Assembly (NCBI GenBank): GCA_020200615.1
Contig: JAIVIH010000094.1
Coordinates: forward strand, 1-5,697
Origin: Actinomycetota bacterium
GTDB lineage: Bacteria > Actinomycetota > Acidimicrobiia > Acidimicrobiales > AC-14
Length of the DNA: 5,697 nucleotides
Direction: 5' to 3'
The position numbers were made by a program, and so were the translations under genes. The stretch's first letter is position 1. Each line of letters opens with the position of its first letter. Below the pieces are notes generated by a model. The model worked only from the letters and a program-made list of their open reading frames with translations. It searched no databases and had not been told where the DNA came from. Shown in pieces: positions 1-4,885 of this stretch.

Positions 1-225
1 GAGCCGTCGTCGCGTCTGCGCGAACCGGGGGCCGGCGCAAAGCCGTTGACGGAGATCCAGCCCGGTCTCCTCGAGGCCCTCGACGAGCTGGTGCATCCCG
101 AGACCCGGGGCAACCCGATGTCGCTGCTGCGGTGGACGTCGAAGTCCACGGCACACCTGGCCAGGGACCTGGTGCGCCAGGGCTTCCGCATCTCCGACAT
201 CGCCCCCGCCACCACCCGGCGCTGA
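1..225 (+). pseudogene. ISAzo13-family transposase, internal fragment (truncated at both ends)
   Basis: Frame 1 is open from the first base to a TGA at 223-225 and encodes 74 residues. The stretch reads PGAGAKPLTEIQPGLLEALD, then a segment with LVHPETRGNPMSLLRWTSKS and HLARDLVRQGFRISD. This matches my memory of the region just before the DDE catalytic domain of ISAzo13-family transposases (pattern G.GRKPLTE..PGLL..L..LV.P.TRGDP.SPLRWT.KST..LA..L...GH.VS). In intact members RISD is followed by a TTVARLL-like helix and several hundred catalytic residues. Here it is followed by IAPATTRR and a stop, so similarity ends near base 200. No DDE residues are present and the protein cannot be active. 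The 5' end is outside the window, so only the 3' truncation is certain from this sequence. No terminal inverted repeat is visible. Family assignment is from motif memory, not a search. Confidence 0.8.
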
Positions 226-335
226 CGCTCGTCGAGATGGGGCAGGGCTACCTCGAAGAATCGCGCGAGCCCGTCCGGGCTGACCTCCACATGCTCACAC
301 TACTGCGCGCGTACTATTCAGCGGTGGACCCTTAG
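219..335 (+). pseudogene. Possible C-terminal remnant of an unidentified gene next to the transposase break
   Basis: After the transposase similarity ends, the third frame stays open to a TAG at 333-335. It encodes a compact helical-looking tail: LTLVEMGQGYLEESREP, then RADLHMLTLLRAYYSAVDP. It has the amphipathic, Leu-rich look of a genuine C-terminus, for example of an all-helical regulator, but I do not recognise the family. There is no own start codon or ribosome binding site. Upstream in the same frame the translation is the Pro/His/Arg-rich shadow of the transposase. It may be the end of a gene that the transposase fragment was joined to, or chance. Confidence 0.25.
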
Positions 336-543
336 GTGCGAAGTTGCCAGCGAACATCCGAATCTCGGCGAGAAATGGATCAGACACGATGCGCCCCCTG
401 GTGTCGGGAAATGTTCAGGTCGGCCGCCGGACCGACAGTCTCGCAGGGGGGCCCGCCGGAGAAGGGGTGACAGCCTCTGAGCGAGTCCGGAAGGCTACCG
501 AGGGGCCGAGCCGCCTCCCACCCCTGACGGCTGATCAGGCTCA

Positions 544-570
544 GTCTCGTTAGGGGATCCCCTGTGAGAC
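544..570. repeat. Interrupted inverted repeat with a 12-bp perfect palindrome core
   Basis: The core AGGGGATCCCCT (552-563) is a perfect 12-bp palindrome. It is flanked by GTCTC (544-548) and GAGAC (566-570), which are also inverted complements, so the dyad extends over 27 bases with a small internal mismatch (GTT against GT). It could be an operator or a cruciform/hairpin-prone site. No adjacent gene shows which, and no run of T follows. Confidence 0.5.
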
Positions 571-586
571 GGCCGCCGGGCTGCCA

Positions 587-605
587 CCGGCCTCGCCGAG
601 ACCGG
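587..605. repeat. 19-bp dyad-symmetric site
   Basis: CCGGCCTCG (587-595) and CGAGACCGG (597-605) are inverted complements with a single mismatch, around a central C at 596. The one-base centre makes this more like a protein-binding dyad than an RNA hairpin. It lies 16 bases after the inverted repeat at 544-570. Its function is unknown and chance is possible in such GC-rich DNA. Confidence 0.35.
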
Positions 606-815
606 CTTGACTGTGGCGCGATCGGTTCGGCTTGGCTTAGGGGACGTCCGCCGTCCCGCCGGACCGCCGCCGGGGAGCGCCGGTTGGGCCTGCCCGGCTC
701 GCCGGCGGAGCTTCAGCTTTGCGAGGCAGCGGTGTGAGGTGGCTACCGGGGCGGGCTGGCGGTCGAGAGCGTCGCCCCCACCATTCCCCGTCGCTTACGT
801 ACCGACTGAATGGCG

Positions 816-847
816 GACGAGGGGCCGGCTTCCGCCGGCCCCTCGTC
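816..847 (-). terminator. Strong hairpin, probable transcription terminator of the Ig-like gene
   Basis: GACGAGGGGCCGGC (816-829) and GCCGGCCCCTCGTC (834-847) are perfect inverted complements: a 14-bp stem with a 4-base loop. The hairpin begins 17 bases past the stop codon of the minus-strand Ig-like gene (865-867). No U-tract follows on either strand, which is common for terminators in high-GC actinobacteria. Placement and stem strength make a terminator the natural reading. Confidence 0.75.
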
Positions 848-864
848 ACCATGGGTCATGCCTA

Positions 865-2002
865 CTACTTGTGAATCTGGATGTTCCCTCCCTCGAGCAC
901 TCGCTCGCCGGAGTCGTAGCCGTTGCTCAGGCGGATTCGGTACGTGTCGGTGCGCCCCGGCTCCCCGAGGTCTCGGACGTCGATCCGGAAGTTGAAGAGG
1001 CCGGAGCCGTTGACGGTCGCAGTGCCGAAGATGCTGGCCTGCTTGCCGTCGGGGCTGCAAACCACGGACTGGACCTCGATCGAGTGGACGTTCATGTCGA
1101 CCGCGGGCCCGTGGTCCTGGTATTCCTCCTGGCCCTTCAGCCCATCAGCCTGGGCGTTCCCGCCGAACGTGGCCTTGTCACCGTTGACTGCGGTGAAGCG
1201 ACCGCCGTTCGTGACCTTGCACCCAGGTGTGCTGGCTGGGACGACCCATGTCTTGGCCGCTGTCGCCGTCGGGTTGGTCCCTCCCACTGCTGTTGCCGTG
1301 ATCACGTCGGCGCCCGGAAGGGCGGGCCCGGTGTAGCAGAACCCCGCCTGACCGCCGGGGTCGGTCGTTCCCGACCGTCGCCGACGTGGAGCCTGCGGTG
1401 CCGAAGTTCACCGTCGCTCCCGGAACGACGTTCCCGAACTGGTCCTTGACCGTCGCCGTCACGCAGTGCTGGTCGTCGACGACGTTCGTGGCCGTGGGAG
1501 GCGTCAGCGTGATGCTCGCCGGCGGGCCGGGTTCGTACGTCTTGGCCGCCGTGGCCGTCGGGTTGGTGCCTCCCTGCGCGGTGGCGGTAATGGTGTCGTT
1601 GCCGGCGACCGTGCCGGTGTAGCAGAACGTGGCCTGGCCGGCGGCGTTGGTGTTCACCGTCCCGCCTGCCGTGTCTGCGCCGTTCACGGCGAAGGTCACG
1701 GGCACGCCGGGGACGACGTTGCCGAACGAGTCAGTCACCGTGGCCGTCACGCAGTGCTCGTCACCGGCGACGTTCAGCGCCGTCGGTGGCGTGAGCGTGA
1801 TGCTGTTCGGAGGCCCGGGCGTCACGGTGACGTTGATCACCTGCTCGGCGCGGGGGTCGCCATCGACGACCGCGGTCACGGTGCAGCTGTAATTGCCGAC
1901 GATGTTGGGCGCAGTCACGTTCTCGGTGAAGTTGATGTCCACCGGAGCGCTGAAGGGCCCGTACGACGGCGGGTTGGTAGCTCCTGCGAGCTGTGATAGC
2001 AC
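865..2002 (-). pseudogene. Surface/secreted protein with two Ig-like (Big_1-type) repeats and conserved C-terminal domain; frameshifted, 5' end missing
   Basis: Coding starts in one frame from a GTG at 2002 (weak start; probably not the original one) and continues to about residue 211. It then needs a shift of one base near 1363 to go on in the frame that ends at the TAG at 865-867. An N-terminal segment (about 1-62, with one Cys) precedes two tandem Ig-like repeats: about 64-159, and 160 onward across the shift. Each starts PP.SITLTPPTA.NV and contains HCVTATV.D.FGNVVPG, then FCYTG. The two Cys in each repeat are spaced as for an intradomain disulfide, as expected outside the cell. The C-terminal ~110 residues, ending VLEGGNIQIHK with a TATVNGSGLFNFRIDV-type core, resemble the small beta-rich domain often found at the end of bacterial secreted Ig/adhesin-like proteins (post-COAP-1-like). 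No signal peptide is visible, so the real 5' end is lost or lies beyond a second shift. A role in surface display or matrix attachment is inferred from domain type. Confidence 0.75.
1237..1813 (-). repeat. Two tandem ~288-bp repeats encoding the Ig-like domains
   Basis: The two Ig-like units are also repeated at DNA level. The 10-mer ACGCAGTGCT occurs at 1461 and 1749, offset 288, an exact number of codons. Downstream of the frameshift, CTTGGCCGC occurs at 1252 and 1541 and GGTTGGT at 1272 and 1561, offset 289. The change of period from 288 to 289 locates one extra base in the 3' (left) repeat and independently supports the frameshift near 1363. Confidence 0.8.
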
Positions 2003-2110
2003 GCCAACGGGATGAAGTTTTGGTATCGGATCATTAGGAGCGTGATGTCGTTGGCGTTGAGCCCGGCGATGACGCTCGCCGTCGAGCCGGCCGGGTCGGT
2101 GGGAGAGCCA
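2003..2110 (-). pseudogene. Probable further 5' part of the Ig-like gene in another frame, cut at the junction with the KaiC fragment
   Basis: In the minus frame whose codons begin at positions divisible by 3, this stretch encodes GSPTDPAGSTASVIAGLNAN, then DITLLMIRYQNFIP. By hand count 32 of 38 codons are G/C-ending, and the residues look protein-like. The same frame is used again after the 1363 shift. A one-base loss (or two-base gain) near 2003 would join it to the GVLSQLAGATN segment of the Ig-like gene and compensate the downstream shift. No upstream start, ribosome site or signal peptide can be placed, because from about 2110 rightward the DNA codes for the KaiC fragment on the other strand. 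The link to the Ig-like gene is inference. Confidence 0.45.
2101..2107 (+). promoter_or_regulatory. Shine-Dalgarno-like sequence before the KaiC fragment
   Basis: GGGAGAG at 2101-2107 lies 7 bases before the GTG at 2115-2117, the first usable start after the in-frame TGA at 2070-2072. If used, it would allow translation of the truncated KaiC-like protein. It may be fortuitous, since it sits at the rearrangement junction. Confidence 0.35.
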
Positions 2111-2114
2111 CCTC

Positions 2115-2624
2115 GTGCGGATCCAGCGCGAGGTCGACGAGTTCGGGCCCAGTCGGGTCTCTCTCGACAGCCTCTCGGGGATCGAGCGCGAGGCGGCGCC
2201 TCGGGAGTTTCACGAGTTCGTCCTGGGGCTCACCTCGTATCTCAAGGCACGCGGGATCACCGCCTTCCTGACCACCACGACTGCCTCGCTCCTCGGCGGC
2301 CCGTCCGCCACCGGCCTCGAGGCCTCCACCATGCTGGACACGATCGTGCTGCTCCGCTATGTCGAGGTCTACGGCGAACTGCGACGAGGTATCGCCGTGT
2401 TGAAGATGCGGGGCTCCGATCACGAGAAGACGATTCGCGAATTCGTCATCGGAAGCCACGGCTCGCAGATCGGCGCCCCGTTTCGGACGACCACCGGGAT
2501 CCTCGTCGGGGAGAGCCAGCAGCTGCTGGGCGACGAGAAGCAGCGGGTCGCCGCCCTCTTCGGGGGCACCGCCGACCCGACAGGAGCGGCGAGCCCTGGT
2601 CGGGTCCCGACTGACGAGTCGTGA
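2115..2624 (+). pseudogene. KaiC-like RecA-superfamily ATPase, C-terminal fragment (Walker A missing)
   Basis: The 169-residue frame matches the second half of a KaiC/RAD55-type RecA domain. It has an IQREVDEFGPSRV helix, the Walker B-like strand VSLDSLSGIER (residues 15-25), TTTTASLLGG, then STMLDTIVLLRYVEVYGELR and the family hallmark VLKMRGSDHEKTIREFVI (about 95-112). A polar tail of about 30 residues follows. Complete proteins need an N-terminal half with the P-loop (GxxGxGKT/S). Here the frame is closed by a TGA at 2070-2072 and similarity starts only around 2105-2115, so the P-loop and catalytic Glu region are absent. ATPase activity is therefore not expected. KaiC-like proteins outside cyanobacteria are usually sensory or regulatory ATPases linked to two-component systems; none is next to this one. 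A GTG with a Shine-Dalgarno-like GGGAGAG could still allow expression of a short form. Its upstream neighbour runs on the opposite strand and is also cut at its 5' end. Confidence 0.8.
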
Positions 2625-2792
2625 CTGCGGTTCCGAGTTTGCAGCGCCAAGCGCCTCTCCGGCACGAACTCCGACCGATAGGTCGCACTATCGAGCCGCA
2701 GGCTGCCGCCGAGAATCTTGGGCGGGCACTATCGAGAACGCGGTGTCGCAGGGTTGACGCGCCGACGCTGAGCGGGGGCCGCAGCTCGGGGA
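2625..2792. other. Intergenic stretch between convergent 3' ends
   Basis: The KaiC fragment ends at 2624 and the minus-strand ABM-like gene ends at 2793, so this 168-base gap separates two 3' ends. It holds an 11-base direct repeat, GCACTATCGAG, at 2685-2695 and 2726-2736. A weak hairpin is formed by CGATA (2676-2680) and TATCG (2689-2693). A GTG overlapping the KaiC stop opens a 75-codon frame to 2848, but it has no protein-like features and overlaps the ABM-like gene. No clear terminator is visible. Confidence 0.5.
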
Positions 2793-3170
2793 TCAGCCCA
2801 GTCGGCCCAGAGCCGCACTCCAGGAGGGCCGGCCCTCCGAGCCGCTGATGGTCCATCGCACGAACTTCGTCGGCCCCATCTCCGGGGCGAGCCCCGCCGT
2901 GAGCTCGCGGTGCGGGCTCCCATCGGCGAACGCGGCGAGGGCTTCCTCGTCGACCCATACCGACAGGGTGGCGTACTGCTTCCGCAAGGGCCGGGCGAGC
3001 AGTGAGAACCCGACGACTCCTTCGGTCCCCGCCAGTTGCTTGCGGACCGCGCTCGCGCCCACGAACAACCGCAGGGTCGACGACCTGCTGAGCGGCGGGA
3101 TGCTCGACGCCAGCACGAGGTACTCGTGATCAGGATCGAGCGGCTTCATTGACTTCCACGATGACTTCAC
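2793..3170 (-). CDS. Small ABM/DUF3291-like dimeric alpha/beta-barrel protein
   Basis: The 125-residue product has the layout of actinobacterial proteins of the dimeric alpha/beta-barrel (antibiotic biosynthesis monooxygenase-like, DUF3291/spheroidene monooxygenase-like) group. An initial strand EYLVLASSIPPLS is followed by a helix with AVRKQLAGTEGVVGFSLLAR (41-60), then ATLSVWVDEEALAAFADGSPHREL (about 67-90). The C-terminal strand PTKFVRWTISG comes before a PSWSAALGRLG tail. The helix followed by SVWVDEEALAAF is the typical ABM-like turn. The length is normal and the gene looks intact. GTG at 3170 is chosen because AGGGGG lies 4 bases upstream. The internal ATG at 3149 (MKPLDPDHEYLVL) is a real alternative, since I recall homologues starting near there. 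Such proteins may act on small aromatic or oxidisable molecules, or have no known substrate; none can be assigned. It follows the lipoprotein gene after 154 bases. Confidence 0.75.
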   Translation of the reverse strand: MKSSWKSMKPLDPDHEYLVLASSIPPLSRSSTLRLFVGASAVRKQLAGTEGVVGFSLLARPLRKQYATLSVWVDEEALAAFADGSPHRELTAGLAPEMGPTKFVRWTISGSEGRPSWSAALGRLG

Positions 3171-3174
3171 ACGT

Positions 3175-3180
3175 CCCCCT
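3175..3180 (-). promoter_or_regulatory. Ribosome binding site of the ABM-like gene
   Basis: On the minus strand AGGGGG (3180 to 3175) precedes the GTG at 3170 with a 4-base spacer. This short spacing is acceptable and favours GTG over the internal ATG at 3149, whose upstream GGAAG is only about 3 bases away. Confidence 0.45.
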
Positions 3181-3309
3181 GAGGTTTGGATCGAGCCCCA
3201 TCGCGGCCAAGCCCACCGAATCGGGTCTCGAGGACGTCAGTATGGTGTGGGCAGCGTTCTCGGCCGGTCGTCGGTCGTCGGCCTGGTCATCGACGTTCCT
3301 GAGGCTTGG
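3178..3309. repeat. Pair of 12-base direct repeats flanking the lipoprotein/ABM intergenic gap
   Basis: CCTGAGGTTTGG (3178-3189) and CCTGAGGCTTGG (3298-3309) differ at one base and lie 120 bases apart, near each edge of the gap between the two genes. Between them, GGCCG (3262-3266) and CGGCC (3279-3283) could form a weak 5-bp hairpin past the lipoprotein stop. I cannot assign a function; chance is possible. Confidence 0.25.
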
Positions 3310-3324
3310 CCAACGTGGTGAGGG

Positions 3325-4110
3325 TCACGCCACGGTGACCGTCAGCTTGTCCATCACCCTGGGGTTCAGCGGCGAATGGGTGCCGTCGCCGGCGACGACC
3401 CACAGGGTGTGCTCGCCAGGGGCCAGATTGGGCACGTCGATCCTCGTCTCGGCGCTGTGGATGATCCCTGACTCAACCGGGATTGCTTGGCCGGCCGGTG
3501 TCGGCTCCCGGTCGACGAAGACGTGCAGGTGCCCCGTGCGGCCGGACGTGTCCCCATCGGCCTTGACGATGGTCAGCCCTTCGACCTTGACGTCGACGAC
3601 AACGGGCTGGGCCGTGGGCGAAGTGGCGGGGGAAGTGGCGTCGAGCGACGGCCCGTCGACCCTCACGGTGGCCTCCGCCTGGACGGTGCCGAGGCGGGCG
3701 TGGGCGCCGTCACCGTAGACCACTACGATGCGATGCGTCCCGACCGCCAGGCCGGCGAGGACGACGGGGTCGTCGGTGGTGTGGACGATCCCCGTCTCCT
3801 TGGGGATCGCCGCTCCACCTGCAACGGGGTCACGGTCGAGGAAGACGTGGTAGTGCCCGGTGCGGCCCGACGTGTCGCCGTCGGCCTTGACGATGGCCAC
3901 GCCCTTGGCCTCGAGGTCGAGCGAGACGACGTTGCCCTTTACCACAGAGCCAGTGGCCGGGGTGAGGATGGACAGCGAGCTGCCGGACGCGGTTGGGGTC
4001 GAGGTGGCCGGGATCGAGGGTGCCGTGGTTGCGGGCTCATCGCTGTCTCCGCACGCGCCGAGCACCAGTACGAATGCGGCACTGACCGCGACTGACCGGA
4101 TGGGTTTCAT
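3325..4110 (-). CDS. Lipoprotein with two tandem DUF4399 domains
   Basis: The 261-residue product begins with a classical lipoprotein signal peptide: MKPIRS, a hydrophobic core, then lipobox LGAC with Cys20 as the lipidation site. A Thr/Ser/Pro/Ala-rich spacer (about 24-45) follows. The mature part holds two copies of the DUF4399 pattern. Each has TGH.HVF.DR (about 84-93 and 192-201), IP.E(T/S)GI(V/I)H ending at His110 and His218, GTHRIVVVYGDGAH and GEHTLWVVAGDGTH. The second ends with the typical RVMDKLTVTV strand. Repeated His residues (86, 88, 110, 126, 137 and 194, 196, 218, 234, 245) are conserved between copies and could bind a metal or ligand; that is inference, as the family's function is not established to my knowledge. 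The start is clear: ATG at 4110 with AAGGAG 10 bases upstream. It is the last gene of the closely spaced minus-strand trio and should sit at the outer face of the membrane. Confidence 0.88.
   Translation of the reverse strand: MKPIRSVAVSAAFVLVLGACGDSDEPATTAPSIPATSTPTASGSSLSILTPATGSVVKGNVVSLDLEAKGVAIVKADGDTSGRTGHYHVFLDRDPVAGGAAIPKETGIVHTTDDPVVLAGLAVGTHRIVVVYGDGAHARLGTVQAEATVRVDGPSLDATSPATSPTAQPVVVDVKVEGLTIVKADGDTSGRTGHLHVFVDREPTPAGQAIPVESGIIHSAETRIDVPNLAPGEHTLWVVAGDGTHSPLNPRVMDKLTVTVA
3557..3896 (-). repeat. Internal DNA repeat marking the DUF4399 duplication
   Basis: TCGGCCTTGACGATGG is identical at 3557-3572 and 3881-3896, exactly 324 bases (108 codons) apart, within longer, nearly identical stretches around 3530-3575 and 3854-3899. 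Both copies encode IVKADGDTSGRTGH (residues 73-86 and 181-194). Identity of 14 residues and most of their codons, beside much lower identity elsewhere in the domains, suggests strong constraint or local gene conversion. Confidence 0.8.
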
Positions 4111-4120
4111 GACGTTCTCT

Positions 4121-4126
4121 CTCCTT
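4121..4126 (-). promoter_or_regulatory. Ribosome binding site of the DUF4399 lipoprotein
   Basis: On the minus strand AAGGAG, continuing as AGAGA, precedes the ATG at 4110 with a 10-base spacer from the AAGGAG core. It lies in the 51-base gap after the membrane-protein gene. Confidence 0.7.
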
Positions 4127-4161
4127 GGTCGAGTTAGTGGACACCGCTGGGATTGATCTCT

Positions 4162-4764
4162 CTAAGAGTTGGCCGGGGACCCCTGCTGGTCGGTGCGCAT
4201 CCAGCGGCCCAGGCCGGCAAGGCCGGCCGCCAGCACCAGGACTGCGGCCGCCACGAGACCGTCGTAGAGTGCGCCGGCGAGGGCCGATCCGCCCTCGGCC
4301 CCGGCATCGAAGAGCACCGCGCCGGCCCATGCCACCACCGACGCCGCCGGGATGGCGAAGGTGACGGCTCGGCCCCAAGGCCGGGGCAGGAGACCCCGGC
4401 GCAGCAGGGGCACGCCGAAGAGCAGGGTCCCGGCGCCCAGCACTGTCGTCCACACCACGGTGGCCCAGGCGACGAAGCTCAGGAGGGCACCGAGAGCGCT
4501 GACGCCTATCCCGATGGTGGACACGGCGCTCAGTCCGCCGACCAGTCTGCCGATACGGACCTGCGTGACGACCAGCAAGGCGCCGGAGGCCACGAGGGCG
4601 ATCGAGGCCACGCCATAGACCAGGCTCGCGACACCGTCCCATCCCCACGTCGCGTCGGCGGCATCGGCCGCGATGAAGCCCGCCACCGCGACAGCCCAGC
4701 CGACGGCGGAGCACGTGGCGAGATCGATTCCGGCAACCTTTCGTGGGCGATCCATTGCGTTCAT
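4162..4764 (-). CDS. Multi-pass membrane protein of unknown function
   Basis: From the ATG at 4764 the product is 200 residues and almost entirely hydrophobic. I count about six membrane helices, near residues 15-35, 45-67, 77-98, 100-121, 133-152 and 164-186. Short basic stretches (RIGR, LRRGLLPRPWGR) lie between some of them and a polar tail RWMRTDQQGSPANS closes the protein. A loop after the first helix is Asp/Trp-rich (AADAADATWGWDG). I recognise no transporter or enzyme motif. The start is uncertain: ATGs at 4842, 4803, 4764 and 4755 share the frame and none has a good Shine-Dalgarno sequence. I chose 4764 because the residues before it look non-conserved and extension would run into the upstream gene. 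The gene lies 121 bases after the neocarzinostatin-like gene and 51 before the lipoprotein gene, so it probably belongs to the same envelope operon. Confidence 0.7.
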   Translation of the reverse strand: MNAMDRPRKVAGIDLATCSAVGWAVAVAGFIAADAADATWGWDGVASLVYGVASIALVASGALLVVTQVRIGRLVGGLSAVSTIGIGVSALGALLSFVAWATVVWTTVLGAGTLLFGVPLLRRGLLPRPWGRAVTFAIPAASVVAWAGAVLFDAGAEGGSALAGALYDGLVAAAVLVLAAGLAGLGRWMRTDQQGSPANS

Positions 4765-4885
4765 GGTGCCGCGAACACTGCGGGGGTGACCGGTGGGGGC
4801 CATGGCGGCGAACGCAGTTCGGGAGAACCGTCGAGGTGTCATGCCCATACAGACGAACGACTCGCTCTGCAGGGTGACAGGGTCT

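Larger units (their letters stand above)
336..815. other. Gene-poor stretch of about 480 bases
   Basis: I find no supportable gene here. The small frames at 344-553 (+) and 637-852 (-) are low-complexity Pro/Arg/Gly/Ser translations without a Shine-Dalgarno sequence or recognisable motifs. No tRNA T-loop, RNase P or tmRNA signature is seen. The stretch holds two dyad-symmetric elements (listed separately) and GC-rich self-complementary sequence around 640-710. It is most simply debris between the transposase fragment and the 3' end of the Ig-like gene. Confidence 0.6.

Noticed and set aside
344..553. 69-codon plus-strand frame in the gene-poor stretch
   Set aside because: Start without a ribosome site, low-complexity composition, no recognisable motif and no codon bias matching the neighbours.
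701..735. Minus-strand CTCGCAAAGC followed by GC-rich stems, resembling half of a GEMM (c-di-GMP-I) riboswitch
   Set aside because: The partner GGCAAACC-type segment and tetraloop-receptor layout are missing, and no minus-strand gene lies downstream (left) to be controlled.
607..1449. A 280-codon plus-strand open frame covering the 3' part of the Ig-like gene
   Set aside because: It is antisense to clearly conserved Ig-like coding sequence, its start has no Shine-Dalgarno sequence, and the translation is Arg/Ser/Pro/Gly-rich without motifs. It is a long shadow frame typical of GC-rich DNA.
2517..2530. 14-bp perfect palindrome CCAGCAGCTGCTGG
   Set aside because: It lies inside KaiC-like coding sequence (ESQQLLGD) and is explained by codons for Gln-Gln-Leu-Leu in GC-rich DNA.
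2012..2614. Plus-strand ATG frame overlapping the KaiC fragment, beginning MKFWYRIIRSVMSLALSPAM and looking at first like a signal peptide
   Set aside because: After about 35 residues it runs out of frame through the KaiC coding sequence as an Arg/Pro-rich shadow. No Shine-Dalgarno sequence precedes the ATG except a stretch better read as minus-strand coding.
3323..3340. Hairpin GGTCAC / GTGACC overlapping the lipoprotein stop codon
   Set aside because: Only a 6-bp stem, partly inside the gene, with no U-tract; too weak to call a terminator.
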